From positions 44,438 to 108,437 of the forward strand of contig JADQBB010000012.1 in the NCBI GenBank assembly GCA_016903695.1: 64,000 nucleotides of DNA, written 5' to 3'. The notes below the pieces were generated by a model. The model did no database searches and had not been told where the DNA came from. It saw only the letters and a list, made by a program, of their open reading frames with translations. This document shows, piece after piece, positions 62,801 through 64,000 of this stretch. A program made the translations under genes and the position numbers. Position 1 is the first letter of the stretch. The number at the start of each line of letters is the position of its first letter. Origin of the DNA: Chlorogloea purpurea SAG 13.99. GTDB lineage: Bacteria > Cyanobacteriota > Cyanobacteriia > Cyanobacteriales > Microcystaceae.

Positions 62801-64000
62801 CTTCCATCACCAGGGTGATGTCAAATTTGGCTCGTCCGGTATCTATCTGGCGTTGAGAAATCGTCAAACCTGGCATTTGCCACTCCAGTCGGGGCGCATT
62901 CTGCCAGACGAACATATGTTGGAACAGGGGATGATAACTGGAACTCCGTTGCGGTCGCAGCGCGCCCAGCACATCTTGGAAAGGTAGATCCTGATGGGCG
63001 TAGGCTTCTAGGGCGACCCGACGGGCTTGGGCGACCCCCTCGACAAAACTCGGATTATCCTCTAGGTTCAAGCGCAAAACGAGGGTATTGGCGAAAAATC
63101 CGATCAGGGATTCAATCTCGCCACGGTTACGATTAGCGATGACCGTGCCGAGGGCTATATCTTTTTGCCCACTGTAGCGCGATAACAATACGGCGAAAGC
63201 CGTCACCAGAATCATATACTCGGTCGCCCCCGATCGTCGCGCGAACTCTTTCAGCCGCCCCCTCAAAAGTGCCGGTAATTGAAAAAACCTCGTAGCACCC
63301 CGGAAACTTTGAAGCGAAGGTCGCGGTTTATCCGTGGGTAAATCCAAAAGGGGCGGCAAATCTCGCAATTGTTGCCGCCAGTAGTTCAATTGTGGTTCTA
63401 GAAACTGGGGCGAGAACCATTGATGCTGCCAGAGGGCGAAATCGGCGTATTGAATCGTCAGGGGTAAGATTGGCGAGGGTTGTCCCTGAATATTGGCGGC
63501 GTATAGAACCGAGAGTTCTCGAAAAAAGATATTCATCGACCAATCATCGGCGATGAGATGATGTAGGGTGAGCAGCAGTAAATAGGTGTCTTCCCCCAGA
63601 AATATGATTTGCGATCGCACTAAGTTGTCTCTGTCGAGGGCGAACTTATACCCTGAGTTTTCCGCCACTAATCTTTCTACGGCCGCGGTCTTTTCTTCTG
63701 CCGGTAAATCTTCTAAGTCGATCGCTTCTAAGAGGCCGCTTTTCACTTCCCCCACGCATTGCCGGGGTTGTCCATCGGCGGCGATAAAGTTAGTCCTTAA
63801 AATTTCCTGACGGTAACTCAAACTTGCCAGCGCAGATTCTAAAGCTTCCAGGTTTAGTTGCCCCCGCAATTCAAACACATTGGTGATGTTGTAAGTAGAT
63901 GATTTGCCTTCTAGTTGATCGAGGAACCATAATCGTTGTTGGGCGAAAGATAGGGGGATACTTTCGGGCCTTGGTTGCGGTTCGATCGCCGGTAGCCCCA
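59877..64000 (-). CDS. Nonribosomal peptide synthetase, C-terminal C-A-PCP-TE module (partial)
   Basis: Open to the right edge: the frame continues 122 bases past the GTG at 63878 with [17 protein letters not shown], motif C1, so the start is outside. Condensation domain (about 62.7-64.0 kb) with HHLIADDWS, His and Asp kept but Asp for the usual Gly of HHxxxDG. Adenylation domain (about 61.1-62.6 kb) with [25 protein letters not shown] and PNGKIDR. PCP with [16 protein letters not shown] (Ser near 60934). Thioesterase (about 59.9-60.7 kb) with GYCFGG (Cys at 60450-60452) and GTHTSI (His at 59958-59960). The specificity residues by eye read DAFWLGGTFK, close to valine codes. No epimerase or methylase domain. 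It releases the finished peptide. Confidence 0.93.
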   Translation of the reverse strand, partial: GLPAIEPQPRPESIPLSFAQQRLWFLDQLEGKSSTYNITNVFELRGQLNLEALESALASLSYRQEILRTNFIAADGQPRQCVGEVKSGLLEAIDLEDLPAEEKTAAVERLVAENSGYKFALDRDNLVRSQIIFLGEDTYLLLLTLHHLIADDWSMNIFFRELSVLYAANIQGQPSPILPLTIQYADFALWQHQWFSPQFLEPQLNYWRQQLRDLPPLLDLPTDKPRPSLQSFRGATRFFQLPALLRGRLKEFARRSGATEYMILVTAFAVLLSRYSGQKDIALGTVIANRNRGEIESLIGFFANTLVLRLNLEDNPSFVEGVAQARRVALEAYAHQDLPFQDVLGALRPQRSSSYHPLFQHMFVWQNAPRLEWQMPGLTISQRQIDTGRAKFDITLVMEERGESIVGEWIYSTDLFVAETIERMLAHFQCLLEAALSHPEARVETLPMLTQSEKYRLLRQWNCTHTDYPRDFCIHHLFEEQVSLAPDAVALVFEGQHLTYAQLNQLSNQLAHYLRDRGVKPEVLVGLCLKRSLDLIVGILGILKAGGAYLPLDPDYPSERLAFILEDTGVKIILSQDSLLDKLPDSGLDIICLDSDRATIQLQKDNNPISEATADNLAYVIYTSGTTGNPKGVCVIHRGVTRLVKGNNYARLNEEEIFLQLAPITFDAATFEIWGSLLNGARLVLFPGDKPSVAQLARTIEAHGITTLWLTAGLFHLIVDEGLKSLKSLRQLLAGGDVLSIPHVLRFIGEATNCRLINGYGPTENTTFTCCYTVTRSEWGSNSLPIGTAIANTRVYILDAHLQPVPVGVTGEIYIGGDGLARGYLNRPELTREKFIDAPSWNDEGIFPVPTTERLYKTGDLARYLPDGNIEFSGRIDNQVKIRGFRVETGEIEAVLTQHPAVRETVVVAMNDSSNNKYLVAYVVIRDAISLPSGELRRFSGEKLPEYMIPSAFVQLPVIPLTPNGKIDRSALLQLDLARQLPEKQFVAPRDEWELRLREIWENLLQVKPISIHDDFFSLGGNSLLALRLLARLEKVFQSEISLKALFQLSTIEQLAITLRSGEEARLESSDRTQSLLSNSPGLSLNERRGLLASTITRKRVLDTSSLIMLERSGDGESRPPLFFVYLIGELGKHFAESQRVYNLTVWCQIETPKTFIQALANHYVEEIRKIQPSGPYVIGGYCFGGLVALEIAQQLQCQGQTVSLLILIETPNQDYFYNRRRGALRRLGYNNFLQLKYNYRVFNRLEIAEKYNWLRQKIKNLFGSKYDTGKNNYQREEKLDKQDYSDDKILASMQLATVNYKPKSYWGDVALIFGSEGSIYSPLFPWAGWGKIFKGKVSLELIPGTHTSILKDPDVKLLGEVLEKLLNSTRYN

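Overview
The window is a cyanobacterial chromosome segment. The evidence is psbU (photosystem II extrinsic protein), an ATP synthase operon in the cyanobacterial order atp1-I-H-G-F-D-A-C without atpB/atpE, a solanesyl diphosphate synthase, a cytochrome c6-like protein, many small cyanobacteria-restricted families (DUF3288, DUF1824, DUF4359, Sll0314-type TPR protein) and at least ten copies of the HIP1 octamer GCGATCGC (for example at 3743, 8868, 10981, 14589, 22385, 27895, 45479, 54663, 61627 and 63611). I cannot name the genus.

Layout. 1-5032: edge of a surface-polysaccharide region (sugar epimerase fragment, three family-2 glycosyltransferases, ABC exporter), more AT-rich than the rest. 5041-6334: a 5-methylcytosine methyltransferase and a compact element of three hairpins bounded by a 10-bp inverted repeat. 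6335-8168: a leftward cassette of small membrane protein, ParA ATPase, coiled-coil protein with 21-residue repeats and a terminal Trp, and a DUF3288 protein. This resembles a McdA/McdB-type carboxysome-positioning pair. 8337-10933: two overlapping small genes (an HGDVLI protein and a DUF6745-like domain) facing a vWA protein with a duplicated C-terminal domain. 11121-15259: tlyA, FMN reductase, TPR protein, ABC ATPase, rsmG, cytochrome c6-like. 15496-20606: feoA-feoB-rppA-rppB, apparently Fur-controlled, with DUF2127 and PepSY genes. 20760-25740: a TetR regulator with two perfect operators around a consensus promoter for a tautomerase, then a fused SecDF with a shortened P1 domain, a PAP2 phosphatase and a geranylgeranyl-reductase-type flavoprotein. 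25825-31796: ATP synthase operon with an intrinsic terminator. 31946-37781: DUF4359, 1-Cys peroxiredoxin, psbU, nadB, HEAT-repeat protein, glycosyltransferase, small membrane protein. 37882-46236: rsmD, uracil-DNA glycosylase, DUF1824, TspO-like, sds, a 579-bp gap with a tiny membrane ORF, murI, AMIN amidase, CPA2 antiporter. 46412-59880: small unknown protein, DUF1400 hydrolase, mnmE, DUF2062, MOSC, two glycosyltransferases, an AtzG/AtzE pair, MscS channel, gamma-glutamyltransferase, fumC. 59877-64000: C-terminal module (C-A-PCP-TE) of a nonribosomal peptide synthetase running off the right edge, with Cys in place of Ser in its thioesterase motif.

Most genes are housekeeping. The accessory interest lies in the ParA/coiled-coil cassette, the vWA neighbourhood, the TetR/tautomerase switch, the unusual SecDF, the AtzGE/GGT group and the NRPS module. 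No tRNA, rRNA, CRISPR array, transposase or prophage was seen. All family assignments are from reading sequences by eye; no database search was run.
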